From positions 1 to 64,000 of the forward strand of contig CAZBRO010000018.1 in the NCBI GenBank assembly GCA_964494505.1: 64,000 bases of DNA. Direction: 5' to 3'. The notes under the pieces are model-generated. The model did not search any database. It saw only the letters and a list, made by a program, of their open reading frames with translations, and was not told the origin of the DNA. The first letter of the stretch is position 1; every line of letters begins with the position of its first letter. Source of the DNA: CAIYRG01 sp964494505. GTDB taxonomy: Bacteria; Pseudomonadota; Alphaproteobacteria; Micropepsales; Micropepsaceae. Made by a program: the position numbers and the translations under genes. Of the stretch, positions 15,001-21,126 are shown piece after piece.

Positions 15001-18000
15001 CGTGTCGGGGATGGCGGTGCTCGTCAGGCTCGCAACCAGCCGGAACGTGTCTACCCCCGCACCGCCCGTATACACATCGGAGCCGTTGGTGCCGACACCG
15101 TTGAAATTGTACCCGACGTTCTGGAAGAAATCGTTGCCGGCGCCCCCGAGCATCGTGTTGTTGCCCTCGAGCTCGGCAAAGGTATCGTTGCCGGCGCCGC
15201 CATCGAGGCTATCGTTGCCGGGATTGCTGCTGAACGAATCGTCGCCCGCGCCGCCCAGGATCGTGTCGTTGCCATTATCGTTGCCGTTGGCGTCGAAATT
15301 GTCGTTGCCGTTGCCGCCGTCGATGCTGTCATCGCCATTATTGCCCTGGATCGAGTCGTCGCCGCCGAGTCCCAGCAGCGTATCGGCGTCTGGCCCGCCG
15401 AAAATGCTGTCGTTTTGGCCGTCGTCGCCGGAGACCAACTGGCCGGTCGAACCGTGCGGGTTGTAATGCAGAGAGTTGATGAGAAAATTGTCGGCGGTCA
15501 GCAGCGCTTGATTGACGCCCGTGAGCGTCAGAATCGTAACAGGAGTCGAACCGTTCCCCGGACCGTCGAAATCCGCCTTCAGGAGCGTATCCGAACCGCT
15601 CTGCACCAGTGAAACATATCCGGCCGCAAACGGATTGGTGATGCTGCTGCTGCTGAAGCCGGAGAGCCGGGAATTGATCAGATCGGTAAGATCGATGATG
15701 TCGCCGCCAGCGCCGGGCGTGAAATCCGTGACCGTGTCGGGAATGGGCGTGAACGATGACGAGGGCGACACAACCAGCCGGTAGGTGTCTACGCCATTAC
15801 CGCCCGTAAGAGTGTCGGCACCATTGGTGCTAATGCCGCTGAAATTATACGAGACGTTCTGGAAGAGGTCGTCGCCGTCTCCGCCCGAAATGACATTGGC
15901 CCCGCTGCTCTCGATGAAGGAGTCGTTTCCGGCACCGCCGAGAATCGTGTCGTTGCCCCCGGAATCGGCCACCGAATCGTTGCCGGCGCCGGCGTCGATA
16001 GAATCGTTCCCGTCGGACGAACTGACCGAATCGTTACCGTTGCCGCCGGTGATCGTATCGGAATCCAATGTGTTGCCGCTGATGGCGAAAATCGTGTCGG
16101 CGCCGTCGCCGCCGTCGCCGTGATCGTTGCCATGGCCGAGATTGAGCGAATCGTCGCCCGCTCCGCCGGACAGGGTGTCGTTGCCGAGGCCGGAGACCAG
16201 CGTGTCGTCGCCGGAAACGCCCGACATCGTATCCGCATCCGGCGTGCCGGATAGACTGTCATTGCCGCCGTCGTCGCCGGTGACACTGATCCCGGTCGAG
16301 CTTTGCGGGTTGTAGTGCAGACCGTTGATGACGATATTATCCGGCGTCAGAGACGAGGCGGTAACGCCGGTGAGCGTCAGGATGGTTTGGAAGGTGGCGC
16401 CGACCCCGGCTCCATCCTGATCGGCCTGCACCAGCGTGTCGGGGCCGCTCTGCAGCAGGCGAACATAACCCACCGTGAACGGATTGGTGATGCTGCTGCC
16501 GTTAAAGCCGGTGAGCCGCGAATTGATCAGGTCGGTTAGGTCGAGGACGTCGCCGCCTGCGCCTGTCGTGAAATCGGTGACGGTGTCGGGAATGAGGGTG
16601 CTCGTGAAACCGCTGACGACTTTAAACGTGTCGCTGCCGCTGCCGCCGGTGTAGACGCTGGCGAAGTCGGTCGCGGTTCCGTCGAAATTGTAAGAGACAT
16701 TCCCGAAGGTATCGTTGCCACTGCCACCCAGAATCGTGTCTGCGCCTTCGCGGGCATCGATCGAATCGTTGCCCGCCCCGGCATCGATCGAATCGGCACC
16801 CTGGCTGGTATTGATCGTATCGTCGCCGGCATCGCCAGTGATTGAGTCGGCGCCTCCCGAGCCGGTAATGTTATCGTTGCCGGTTCCGCCGGCCATTGTG
16901 TCGGAATTCGTGGTGGTGCCGCCGGCGCTGAACGTATCGTCGCCATCGCCGCCATCGATGCTGTCGTGGCCGTCGGCCGAGTTCAGACTGTCATTGCCGT
17001 CGCCGCCCAGCAGCGTGTCGTTGAAGTTGCCCGTTTCGGTAAGCGTGTCATTGCCGCCATTGCCCGAGAGGCAGTCCCCGCCATTGCCGCCGGGAATCGA
17101 ATCGTTGTTGTCGTCCCCGGCTAATGTGTCCGAGCCGCCGCTACCGGGAATCGTGGCGTTGAATCCGGAGGCCGCGAACCCCGCCGTGTTGAGATTGCCG
17201 GCGGTGAAATTGGCGGCGGTGAAATTGGCGGCCGTCGTGCCCGTCAGGGTGAGCACGGTGACGAAACTGTTGCCGCCGCCGTTCTGGTCGAACTGCAGCA
17301 GCGAGTCCGCTCCGCTCTGAATGACCTGGATGTAGCCCGTGGTGAACGGATTGGTACCGTTGACCCAGCCGCTCACGCGGCTTTGGAGCGTATCGGTGAT
17401 ATCGATGATGTCGCCGCCGGTGCCGGTCGTAAAATCGGTGATCGTGTCGGGGATGGCTGTCGACGTCAGGCTGGTGACGAGATGGTAGGTGTCGCGTCCC
17501 GTGCCACCGTGAAGCGTGTCGGCGCCATTGGTGCCGACGCCGTTGAAATTGTAAGCGACGTCGTCGAAATAATCGTTGCCCGCGCCGCCATCGAGCGAAT
17601 TGTTGCCCTGGTAGGCGTCGAAATAATCGGCGCCCGCTCCGCCCGATATCGTATCGCCAGCGAGGAGGCCGCTCGTGCTTGTGAAGCTGTCATTGCCGTT
17701 GCCGCCGTCGAGGCTGTCGTTGCCCAAGCCGCCGTTCAGCGAATCGTTGCCGTCATTGCCGGTCAACGTGTCGTTATCGAGGTTGCCGGTGAGGGTGTTG
17801 TTGTGCTCGTCGCCGCTGAGCGCCTGGCCCGCCGAACCTTGCGGGTCGTAGTTATAGTTTGAATTGCTGTTGATGAAATTATCCAGCGTGAAATTGGCTG
17901 CCGTCGTGTTCTGCAGCGTCAGCACGGTGACGAAATTGGCGCCGCCCGTAGGCCCGTTCTGATCTTCCTGCAGCAGCGTGTCTGCGCCGTTCTGCAAGAG

Positions 18001-21000
18001 CCTGACGTACCCGGTCGTGAACGGATTGGTGCTCGACGAATAACCGGTCAGACGGCTCGGAATGTCGGTAAGATCGATGATGTCTCCGCCCGCGCCTGGC
18101 GTAAAATCGGTGATCGTGTCGGCAAGCAGCACCGCGGCCGACGGATTGGTGACGAGGTGGAACGTGTCCCGTCCCGTGCCGCCTGTCAGCGTATCGGCAC
18201 CATTGATCGTCGGCCCATTGAAATTGTACGAGACGTCGTCGAAGTAATCGTTGCCCGCTCCGCCGTCGAGCGAATTGGTGCCCTGCCAGGCGTCGAGATA
18301 ATCGTTGCCGGCGCCGCCCGAGAGCGTGTCGCTGTTGGTGACGCCATTGGCCGAGGTTAGGCTGTCGTTTCCGGGACCGCCATCGAGGCTGTCATTGCCG
18401 TTGTTGCCATTCATTACATCGGCGCTTTCGCCGCCGATCAGCGTGTCGTTGCCTTCGTTGCCCGAGAGATTGTCGCGACCGTCATTCCCGGAAACGCAAT
18501 CATTGCCATTGCCGCCGGCGAGAACGTCGTTGCCGCTGTTTCCCGACATCGTGTCGGCGTCGGGGGAGCCGGTCAGGTTGTCGTTGAAATCGCCGCCGTT
18601 GATGGTCAGGCCCGTCGTCGAGACCGGGTTGTAATTGTCGGGCGCCGCGAAATTGTCGGCCGTAAAATTGGCTGCCGTGGTGTTCTGCAGGACGAGAACG
18701 GTGGTCCAACTGGTGCCGCCTGCGGTACCGTTGGCATCAATTTGCAGCTCGGTATTGGCGCCGTTCTGGAAGAGCTGGAGGAATTGGCCAGTGAACGGAT
18801 TCGTATTGGCCGTGTAACCGGTGAAGAAGCCGAACAGATCGGAGATGTCGATGACGTCGCCGCCCGCGCCGGCCGTAAAATCGGTGATGACATCGGCAAA
18901 CGGGCTGCTGACGGTGTTGAGATCCATCACGAACGTGTCGTTGCCCGCGCCGCCGGTGATGGTGTCGATTCCCGGCCCGCTGGCGTTGTAGGAGAGGTCT
19001 TGAATGAGGTCGTTGCCCGCGCCGGCATCGATGGAATTGTTGCCCTGCCAATCGTCGATCGTGTCGTTGCCGGTGCCGCCGGTGATGGTGTCGTTGCCGG
19101 TATTGACCCCGATACTGTCGTTGCCGTTGCCGCCGTCTTCGCTGTCATTGTCGGCGTTGCCGTTGATCGTGTCGTTGCCGTCGCCGCCCAGGATCGTGTC
19201 GTTGCCGGTGCCGCCGGAGAGATTGTCGGCCGCATCGCCGCCGCTGATCGTGTCGTTGCCGGCGCCGCCGTCGATGCTGTCTCTTCCGTCCCCGCCCGAG
19301 ATCGTGTCGTCGCCATTGTTGGCCGCGAGGCAATCGTTGCCGCCCAATCCCGACAGCGAATCGTTGTCAGGCGAACTCGTCTGGGTGTTGAAGGTGTTCG
19401 CGGCATCGTCGCCGGTGAGCGTGAGGCCCGTGGTCGAGAACGGGTTGTAGTTCTCGTTGTTGGTCAATGCGAAATTGTCGGCGGTGAAATTGGCCGCCGT
19501 GGTGTTCAGCATGGTCAGCACGGTGATCCAATTGGGCCCCCCCGTGGGGCCGTTGGTGTCTACCTGCAGGTCCGTATTGGCGCCGTTCTGGACGAGCTGA
19601 AGGAATCCGCTCACGAACGGGTTGGTCGCCGCGGTGTAGCCGCTGAAGAAACCGAACAGATCGTTGATATCGATGATGTCGCCGCCGGCGCCGGGCGTGA
19701 AATCGGTGATGAAATCGACCGCCTGGGTGGCTTGCGAGGTGATCGTGTTCAAATCGAGCACATAGGTATCGCGCCCGGCGCCGCCGGTGATGGTGTCCGA
19801 TCCAAACGCGCCCGCATTGTAGGAAACGTCCTGGATCAGATCGTTGCCGTTGCCCGCGTCGATGAGATTGGCGCCCTGGTAATCGTCGATCGTGTCGGCG
19901 CCGTCGCCGCCCGAGATCGTATCGTTTCCGGCATTGACTTGAATGTTGTCGTTGCCGATGCCGCCGTCTTCGCTGTCGTTGCCGTTGTTGCCGTTGAGCA
20001 CGTCGTTGCTGTCGCCGCCGACAAGCGTGTCGTTGCCCTCGTTGCCGGAGAGCTGATCGTTGCCGTCTCCGCCCAACAGGCTGTCATCGCCATTGTTGCC
20101 CGAAACCGTATCCCTTCCCCCGTTTCCGGAAATCGTATCGGCGTCACCGGAACCGGAGAGAGAGTTGGAATTGTCGTCGTCGGTAATCGTGATGCCCGTT
20201 GGCCCTTGCGGGTTGTAATTGATGCCGCTGAGGACGAAATTGTCGGACGTAAAATTGGCCACGATGGTGTTCTGAATCGTCAGTACAGTGACGAAATTCG
20301 CGCCGCCCGTCGGTCCGTTCTGATCCTCCTGCAGCAGCACATCAGCGCCGTTCTGCGCAAGGCGAAGATATCCGGCAACAAACGGATTGTTGATCGACGA
20401 ATAGCCGGTCAAGCGGTTCGGAATATCGCTGATATCGATGATGTCGCCGCCGGCGCCCGGCGTGAAATCGGTAATCGTGTCGGCAAAGAGAACGACCGCC
20501 GCGGGGTTAGTGACGAGAATGAACGTGTCTTGCCCTGCACCGCCCGCAATCGTGTCGGAGCCATTAAACGACGCGCCATTGAAATTGTACGAAACGTTTT
20601 GGAAGGAATCGTTGCCCGCGCCGCCGTCGAGCGAATTGGCGCCGATATATGCACTGAAAGTATCGTTTCCGGCGCCGCCCGACAGCGTATCGGCGCTCGT
20701 ATTGTTACCCTGGTCAGCAGTGAGATTGTCGTTGCCGTTGCCGCCGTCAAGACTGTCGTTTCCGGTGCTGCCGTTCAGCGTGTCGTTGCCGGTGCTGCCC
20801 ACAATCGTATTGGCGCCGGAATTGCCAGTGCCGTTGAAATTGCCCGCGCCGGTGAAGGTGAGGTTTTCTACATTGACGAAGGCCGCCGCCGACAGATTGA
20901 AAGAAGCGAGCGTCGTCTGGACGGTATCGGTGCCCTCGCTGGCGTTCTCGGTTACGGTGTCGCTTGCCGAATCGATGATGTAAACATCGTTCCCCGTGCC

Positions 21001-21126
21001 GCCGACCAGCGTGTCGTTGCCCGTGCTGCCGTCCAGCGTGTCGTTCCCGCCCAATCCGACAAGGCAATCGTTTCCGCTTGTGCCGGTGAGTGAATTGTCG
21101 CTGCCGTCGCCAGTGAGAGTAGACAT
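1..21126 (-). CDS. Giant RTX (haemolysin-type calcium-binding repeat) secreted protein, C-terminus beyond window
   Basis: One minus-strand frame runs without a stop from ATG 21126 to the left edge, at least 7042 residues. The start has a good ribosome site (GGAGGGG, 4 bases upstream). From residue 7 onward the protein is built of GGxGNDxLxG nonapeptides, the calcium-binding beta-roll repeat of type I secreted proteins; hundreds are present. Repeat blocks alternate with DTITDFTPGAGGDIIDISDL-type modules, with segments of the form VENLTFTG...GTGN, with SPDGTDxLxNVExLxFADG segments, and with one non-RTX domain near residues 2900-3090. There is no N-terminal signal peptide, as expected for export by a C-terminal signal, which is not in the window. 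No ABC exporter, membrane fusion protein or TolC gene is visible here. Likely a surface or biofilm adhesin or S-layer-like protein; the exact role is inference. The RTX assignment is very secure. Confidence 0.97.
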   Translation of the reverse strand, partial: MSTLTGDGSDNSLTGTSGNDCLVGLGGNDTLDGSTGNDTLVGGTGNDVYIIDSASDTVTENASEGTDTVQTTLASFNLSAAAFVNVENLTFTGAGNFNGTGNSGANTIVGSTGNDTLNGSTGNDSLDGGNGNDNLTADQGNNTSADTLSGGAGNDTFSAYIGANSLDGGAGNDSFQNVSYNFNGASFNGSDTIAGGAGQDTFILVTNPAAVVLFADTITDFTPGAGGDIIDISDIPNRLTGYSSINNPFVAGYLRLAQNGADVLLQEDQNGPTGGANFVTVLTIQNTIVANFTSDNFVLSGINYNPQGPTGITITDDDNSNSLSGSGDADTISGNGGRDTVSGNNGDDSLLGGDGNDQLSGNEGNDTLVGGDSNDVLNGNNGNDSEDGGIGNDNIQVNAGNDTISGGDGADTIDDYQGANLIDAGNGNDLIQDVSYNAGAFGSDTITGGAGRDTYVLDLNTITSQATQAVDFITDFTPGAGGDIIDINDLFGFFSGYTAATNPFVSGFLQLVQNGANTDLQVDTNGPTGGPNWITVLTMLNTTAANFTADNFALTNNENYNPFSTTGLTLTGDDAANTFNTQTSSPDNDSLSGLGGNDCLAANNGDDTISGGDGRDSIDGGAGNDTISGGDAADNLSGGTGNDTILGGDGNDTINGNADNDSEDGGNGNDSIGVNTGNDTITGGTGNDTIDDWQGNNSIDAGAGNDLIQDLSYNASGPGIDTITGGAGNDTFVMDLNTVSSPFADVITDFTAGAGGDVIDISDLFGFFTGYTANTNPFTGQFLQLFQNGANTELQIDANGTAGGTSWTTVLVLQNTTAANFTADNFAAPDNYNPVSTTGLTINGGDFNDNLTGSPDADTMSGNSGNDVLAGGNGNDCVSGNDGRDNLSGNEGNDTLIGGESADVMNGNNGNDSLDGGPGNDSLTSANGVTNSDTLSGGAGNDYLDAWQGTNSLDGGAGNDYFDDVSYNFNGPTINGADTLTGGTGRDTFHLVTNPSAAVLLADTITDFTPGAGGDIIDLTDIPSRLTGYSSSTNPFTTGYVRLLQNGADTLLQEDQNGPTGGANFVTVLTLQNTTAANFTLDNFINSNSNYNYDPQGSAGQALSGDEHNNTLTGNLDNDTLTGNDGNDSLNGGLGNDSLDGGNGNDSFTSTSGLLAGDTISGGAGADYFDAYQGNNSLDGGAGNDYFDDVAYNFNGVGTNGADTLHGGTGRDTYHLVTSLTSTAIPDTITDFTTGTGGDIIDITDTLQSRVSGWVNGTNPFTTGYIQVIQSGADSLLQFDQNGGGNSFVTVLTLTGTTAANFTAANFTAGNLNTAGFAASGFNATIPGSGGSDTLAGDDNNDSIPGGNGGDCLSGNGGNDTLTETGNFNDTLLGGDGNDSLNSADGHDSIDGGDGDDTFSAGGTTTNSDTMAGGTGNDNITGSGGADSITGDAGDDTINTSQGADSIDAGAGNDSIDAREGADTILGGSGNDTFGNVSYNFDGTATDFASVYTGGSGSDTFKVVSGFTSTLIPDTVTDFTTGAGGDVLDLTDLINSRLTGFNGSSITNPFTVGYVRLLQSGPDTLVQADQDGAGVGATFQTILTLTGVTASSLTPDNIVINGLHYNPQSSTGISVTGDDGGNDSLSGTPDADTMSGVSGDDTLVSGLGNDTLSGGAGDDSLNLGHGNDHGDGGDGADTIFAISGNTLDSDTITGGNGNDSVSSSDGNDSIDAGAGNDSVADSGGNDTILGGAGNDSFIESSGANVISGGDGDDLFQNVSYNFSGISTNGADTLTGGNGVDTYRLVVSPSSSFTPIPDTVTDFTPGAGGDIIDLTDLINSRLSGFSSSSITNPFAAGYVSLVQSGSDTLLKADFDGPGNGSTPVTILTLTGVNQALLTADNFLINSLHYNPHGSTGQLVSGDDGQNDSIFGGPDADTLLGLGGDDSIQGNNGDDSIDGGNGNDNFDANGNDNGNDTILGGAGDDSFSSNPGNDSLDGGAGNDTFAELEGNNTMLGGAGNDFFQNVGYNFNGVGTNGSDVYTGGAGVDTFRLVASLTSTAIPDTITDFTPGPGGDILQLDDLLQNRFTGYNGFANPFTSGFLHLNQNGLDTQLQYDQNGPTGGTNYVTILTLTNVNAASLTSDNISGQSGLNWNPQSTTGFVITGDDNANDSMNGGPDNDTITGLGSDDTINGNYGNDSIDAGTGNDQIDNNSNDYGNDTILAGLGDDTVVDGDPGNDSVDGGAGNDSLTDTQGSNTILGGAGNDFFQDVSYNFNGAGSNGTGDGSDLLTGGPGVDTFRLVSNYTSTLVPDTITDFQTGVGGDIVDISDTLNSRLSGYVSGQNPFQNGFMRLVTSGNDVLLQVDRDGPSGPAGFGTVLDFQNADINTFVAANFSPNFAPVATASIVLTGSGLLQGSIANDTLTGDGTAGTSDTLLGLAGDDSLSGLGGNDSIDGAQNNDTLLGGDGNDTIAGGAGNDSILGGNNDDLITAAAGSEVSNDTVDGGSGNDTITGSAGDDTLQGGAGNDSITGLAGNDTIDGGSGNDTMLGGTGNDSYFVDSALDSVTENLSEGNDTVNTSISYTLPSNIETLIETAATGAALNGNELDNSIAGNAGNDTIDGLDGNDTIHGNAGNDTIAGDSGAGNDLIFGDDGNDTLDGGDGNDTLSGGNNDDTVSGGNDQDSLSGDAGNDTLNGGAGDDTIDGGAGNDCLVGGVGNDRYFVDSSTDVIVENAGEGLDTVFTTANYTLSSNLEILTLNTSAATVLAGNNGGDTITGNSGADTITGGTGADSIDGGAGADSMAGGSGNDTYAVSNSTDVISELSGGGNDVVNTTTSYALSANIETLNLTSGTGATLTGNNGGDSISGNSGDDSIAGGTGNDSIAAGAGNDTVASGGGSDTLSGGAGNDVLTASASAFGSQTLGSGLAVHATDADYNYSSNVIGGGSTIPQVILLPTGTSRIITFSSVTGTIVLDNGTGNHVNDPDGISAGSPWHNDAPGINAANGLSGIIEPNAGYLTGVFLTGVEASDGHPTPATLNFDTIGTNFTSLNPVTDQIFFIGDGLTGDLTGTTQQFVVPNGATRLVLGLVDAPNANGNPGAYSDNTGQFTVSFGIAGNGLGNASLDGGTGDDTLTGGGGNDTLIGGNGNDQLDGGAGTDIAVFSGHSADYSVTPDGLGGYVVTDLRSGSPDGTDHLTNIETLRDADGDFAITSFNVGQTQSGDGGANSLNGNTGGDTILGLGGNDTIDAKAGDDSVDGGAGDDSILGNVGNDSLEGSDGNDTIFGGSGNDTIEGDSGNGADSLSGDDGNDTIDGGAGNDTIHGGNDDDSLLGGDDNDQLFGDDGNDTLDGGNGNDSLQGGNGADSILGGSGNDTLFDTVGGNTLNGGDGNDLLLSVSGGFGFDVISGGLGNDTFQVTWTPGSTADEITDFSTTPNPDLLDLSSVINSLTNRNYYDNPFTDGHMRFITDGSDGSLLQVDTDGGGNGYVTILHVDHVAPGAFTVDNFNPTFSPNDVGHNATLTASADTYTGTSSRDTVDGGAGNDTVNGGYGNDSLQGNLGNDSLQGQEGNDTIVGADGADTIYGGLGDDSISGDALGVGNDYLSGDDGNDTLISGEGNNTSFGGNGNDSLDDTGSTGTNSLSGNAGNDTMLGGSGNDTFDDFQGDNSFSGGAGNDSFLDVANSGTNAYTGGTGIDTYVLNWHPNTGAFAEITDFTTGAGGDILNINEILTNVLTGYVTGANPFTTNFMQLEQVGTDSVLQVNIDGQGSDWVDVITFDNTTINNFTLNNFNPSFSSSGVGVNVNDPPGQNSTIIGSGSDDTIAGNDGNDSIDGGFGNDSLLGGTGNDTITGGSGNDHIFGGDGNDNIDGGDGNDTIDGEGDNDTLQGGNGDDSVEGDSGNGPDSLMGGAGNDTLDGQGGNDTFSDNQGNNLQLGGPGNDVFNLIGNGTGADTITGGTGSDTYFVSWVTGSVMDEITDFDTSAGGDSWNIDGVLGQASGYTFGNNPFVTDGVHGPFLRLQNDGFGNSLLEFSRLGNATFVNLVKIDNVLPAALNNFEGYSPSGSGILLNGSGDGDLLNGTVNDDTINGNGGFDTIHGNNGNDILDGGDQNDQIFGELGNDTLTGDAGDDTLTDTQGTNSLDGGDGNDQLNGNGTVAGGEGQDVISGAGELFGDSTDPSAAAGNTLVSFFDSDTLSGTGTIHGGAGDDSITGSGDLFGDAGNDTIIGSGSIDGGDGNDSLVDPGGSTLLGGNGDDTFSGNAGPAGSMSIDGGTGYDVVNFTGNQADYTIPALAGPGGTYVITDNRPGSPDGTVTLTNVEMLVFADKEDPILISGGGATWTDNLGVDNRVNFPDGYDIDVNTGFLIPTGDNPSHASMGVPNDPTYGFDLINDDVLHGASGNDRLNGGPGEDSITGDGGNDVLRGSYGNDTADGGDGNDTLYGDTGNDLLFGSSDADSLDGGMHNDTLIGDNDAFGNAPLASGADTLSDSLGQNSLEGDAGNDILTGIGTLAGGDDNDQLNGSGQLFGDSTDPNALSGGNDTLSTLGFASNVSLLHGGAGNDVLVGTGTLYGDAGNDVINTVNDSAYGGDGDDTLTGAILGGSGNEYLSGDLGNDSIFGWYGNDTLVGGGGDDTLSAGDGNDSLSGGQGADTEQGGAGNDTIDGGTGDNVADYLDQVTSVRSHFSIIQDGAGGYLVSDNRGNEGLDSVVNVQILRFQDQDFEPIMTAPATNTGQIFTGDGGNNSISGTLFDDNVAGLGGNDTLFGDSADPALASSGGNDLIDGGDGNDSIDAGVGNNVAWGGNGDDTIVSSTLTGPGFYDDILHGGAGNNSISGGTGNDTIDADNGNNIISGGIDNDVITVGSGNNTVSGDDNNDIITAGNGNNSLDGGDGDDHIVAGSGSNTITGGTGSDTESGNGSLDGGDGNDILSGTGTLTGGDGNDIISGSISLSGDGGDDQLTGFGTLDGGDGNDAIHLSSGIGLGESGDDTLTITSGSAAFLSGGDGNDSLTGNAGADTLLGSAGDDDLRGGGGNDLLYGGSGYDVAHFSGRYTATHHDYTITLLGNGTATVHDDRPGSPDGQDSLIGVEHLVFDLGGSFDIDTGDIVGGILHGTVNDDILSGDFGPDTIFGGPNTDGSDGNDTGNDILSGDNGADSIIGFNGNDVIYGDAGNDTLYGDFTDPSAGTGINHDDHMYGGDGEDCVFGDIGNDTIDGGEGNDTVHGGAGNDVITDTTDDNELYGDGGNDSIAGTGSLWGDSTDPADTGKDTLLGTGLHDTLIGGNDNDLETGSGSLEGDSGNDTLTRPWYLSSTATDGNTTMDGGTGNDSVNSYYDNFALLIGGDNADTLYGNGTLYGDFTNENDPTGGNDLINTTNDPAFGGAGNDTLNGLMYTLYGTPYSGTEQLQGNAGNDFVWGWYDNDTLNGGSGNDTLVGGSSTQAGSNMGMQGQPDNDSIDGGTGNDIALYSSLRTFTSIIQDGLGGFLVIDNTLFNSNNQGFDNVVNVETLHFADLGGLDFAPGGGNTGTIFTGDGSDNTITGGGFDDSIDGGAGNDSLSGGPSLDPAVGVASPTPVGNDIIQGGIGNDTVDGEDGNDVLYGGAGNDSLTGGEGYDAIYGDTGDNTMTGGTGNDTIFADDGNNTAHGDTGDDMMFIGDGNNSLFGDDGNDSVTAGIGANTIDGDTGNDTLIAGTDHTGGHNSITGDLGNDSLAGGGTLIGGDGNDNLSSGFLFESLVVGDGDGVAAPGNDTLYGNGTLYGDFTDPNDAAGGNDLINTTNDTAYGGAGNDTLIGIMYSPFAFSGNECLVGNTGNDSLYGYTGQDTLDGGDGNDSLDGGTGADLLLGGLGNDVFTGGGGNDTIQGQGHDLNADDTVIYDGFRDQYTVTQTVTDQNGNTQVITISDLAPTFLANIGVFVTDNRPGSPDGTDQLINISNLQFADGSFVGTANPGHLIDDSTSVTNDAVGDKFHTATTGAGTGVPFDSNNPNTFAGSGDDTILGGSGNDTLNGLSGSDSMHGNNGGDSILGGSENDTLYGDAGNDTIDAGSFDDSVYGGAGADSILGGDGFDFIYGDDSSDPNDPNGGNDTIVGGNSNDYIWAGSGHNLVYGDSTDPSAGGGGDDQITGGNGGDTIFGDSGNDTIFDGSGNDSIQGNDGDDHISAGDGNDTVLGGTGNDTLEGGAGNDTLDAGTGNDSMEGDSGAAGNDSFAAGSGNDTIDGGSTGGDNDHVFFSGARSEYTAAVNPDGHVSVIDHSGITVLDAGANHIILARDGEDQLYHIETLDYVINNSPLTYQDFPTAAGLGVVTDDSAAIVSVTVTGTAFDDIILGGDGNTDPTDSAFGDGDSLNGGDGNNYIDGGSGDDSITATGTGNNILTGGAGHDTVEGSHGNDVIDGYDGPDILYGDSTDVNDNTGGNDTIYGGFGDDTAYGNGGNDSILGDKDNNSLDGGSGNDTMLATDAANTLMGDAGNDSLDSGTGQFGSSFDVGGDNNDTMHGIGTLFGDSTDPNDAVIIGNDVMTGTGVLHGGGGNDSITGSGQLFGDAGADTLVGVATDPTSGGFLQFISDGAGNTLLQVDVDGPNGPAGWVTALKLNGVDPTTLATSGNTNYGTFSGWGSAGPSGLVLSAHVGDDSLNGSAGNDTFNDDQGNNTFVGEGGYDLFLNVSFGTGSDVFTGGPAAHADTYRVAWQPGSTADTITDFNATVFGDRLDLRSILVNPSVLHGGDGNDSLTGSGALFGDAGNDTVSGEGQLDGGDGNDSVIGGQGDATLLGGLGDDSLYGRGGNDSLDGGAGTNTAFYDGPRSHYTVTLFNDFGDTNPANDIYKIVDNFADTGDALGDTDFLTNVHDAVFLGGADTNGGAPFDLVLTPANVGVEYDQNTASDTLIGGPGDDSPSETIPNNPGHFEGFGGNDCMIGNAGNDSLVADSGNDTIYGDSDTSAAVSGNDTLDGGDGNDSMIGGPGNDLYIVENAGDSVVEAVNGGNDTVNAEVTTYTLTPNVEDLVFTGIAPSATTGFVGNGNDLDNHITGGDTFDNGSGGFYSGNDTLEGFGGNDTLYGLSGTDSLIGDSGNGNDCLDGGAGVDTMVG
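11850..12450 (-). other. Lectin/jelly-roll-like domain embedded in the RTX protein
   Basis: Between two RTX blocks the frame encodes about 195 residues with no GGxGxD repeats. Readable landmarks are VILLPTGTSRIITFSSVTG, a GxIVLDNGTGNHVNDPDGI stretch, GLSGIIEPNAGYLTGVFL, FFIGDGLTG and QQFVVPNGATRLVLGLVDA followed by GAYSDNTGQFTVSFGI. The pattern of P-x-GATRLxLGxxDA...Y.DNxGxFxVxF is typical of beta-sandwich carbohydrate-binding domains of the LecA/PA-IL-like or PEP-CTERM-associated type. It corresponds to roughly residues 2895-3090. Sugar binding is inferred from this pattern only. Confidence 0.6.
14200..20500 (-). repeat. Nine tandem super-repeats of about 250 residues in the RTX protein
   Basis: Within the RTX gene the core DFTPGAGGDIIDISDL (plus-strand core gatgtcgccgcc) recurs near 20440, 19676, 18855, 18080, 17408, 16548, 15702, 14968 and 14222. 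Spacing is 670-860 bp. Each unit has the same order: RTX nonapeptides, a QDVSYNFNG-like segment, the DFTPGAGGD core, a GY...NPFVxGYLRLxQxG segment, a DxNGPTGG...TVLTLxNT segment, NFTxDNF, a NYNPQG-like segment, then RTX again. A tenth, similar copy lies near 10055 and diverged ones near 10890 and 9258. The core resembles the module usually found once, at the C-terminus of RTX proteins, before the secretion signal; here it is multiplied. Repeat units are similar but not identical in DNA, so the expansion is not recent throughout. Confidence 0.9.

Noticed and set aside
467..20983. Very long open frames (up to about 1450 codons) on the plus strand across the RTX gene, rich in Val-Ala-Gly-Ile
   Set aside because: They are the exact antisense of GGC/AAC/GAC/ACG-type codons; repeated RTX codons rarely give antisense stops. 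Translations are low-complexity, lack ribosome sites, and follow the RTX repeat period.
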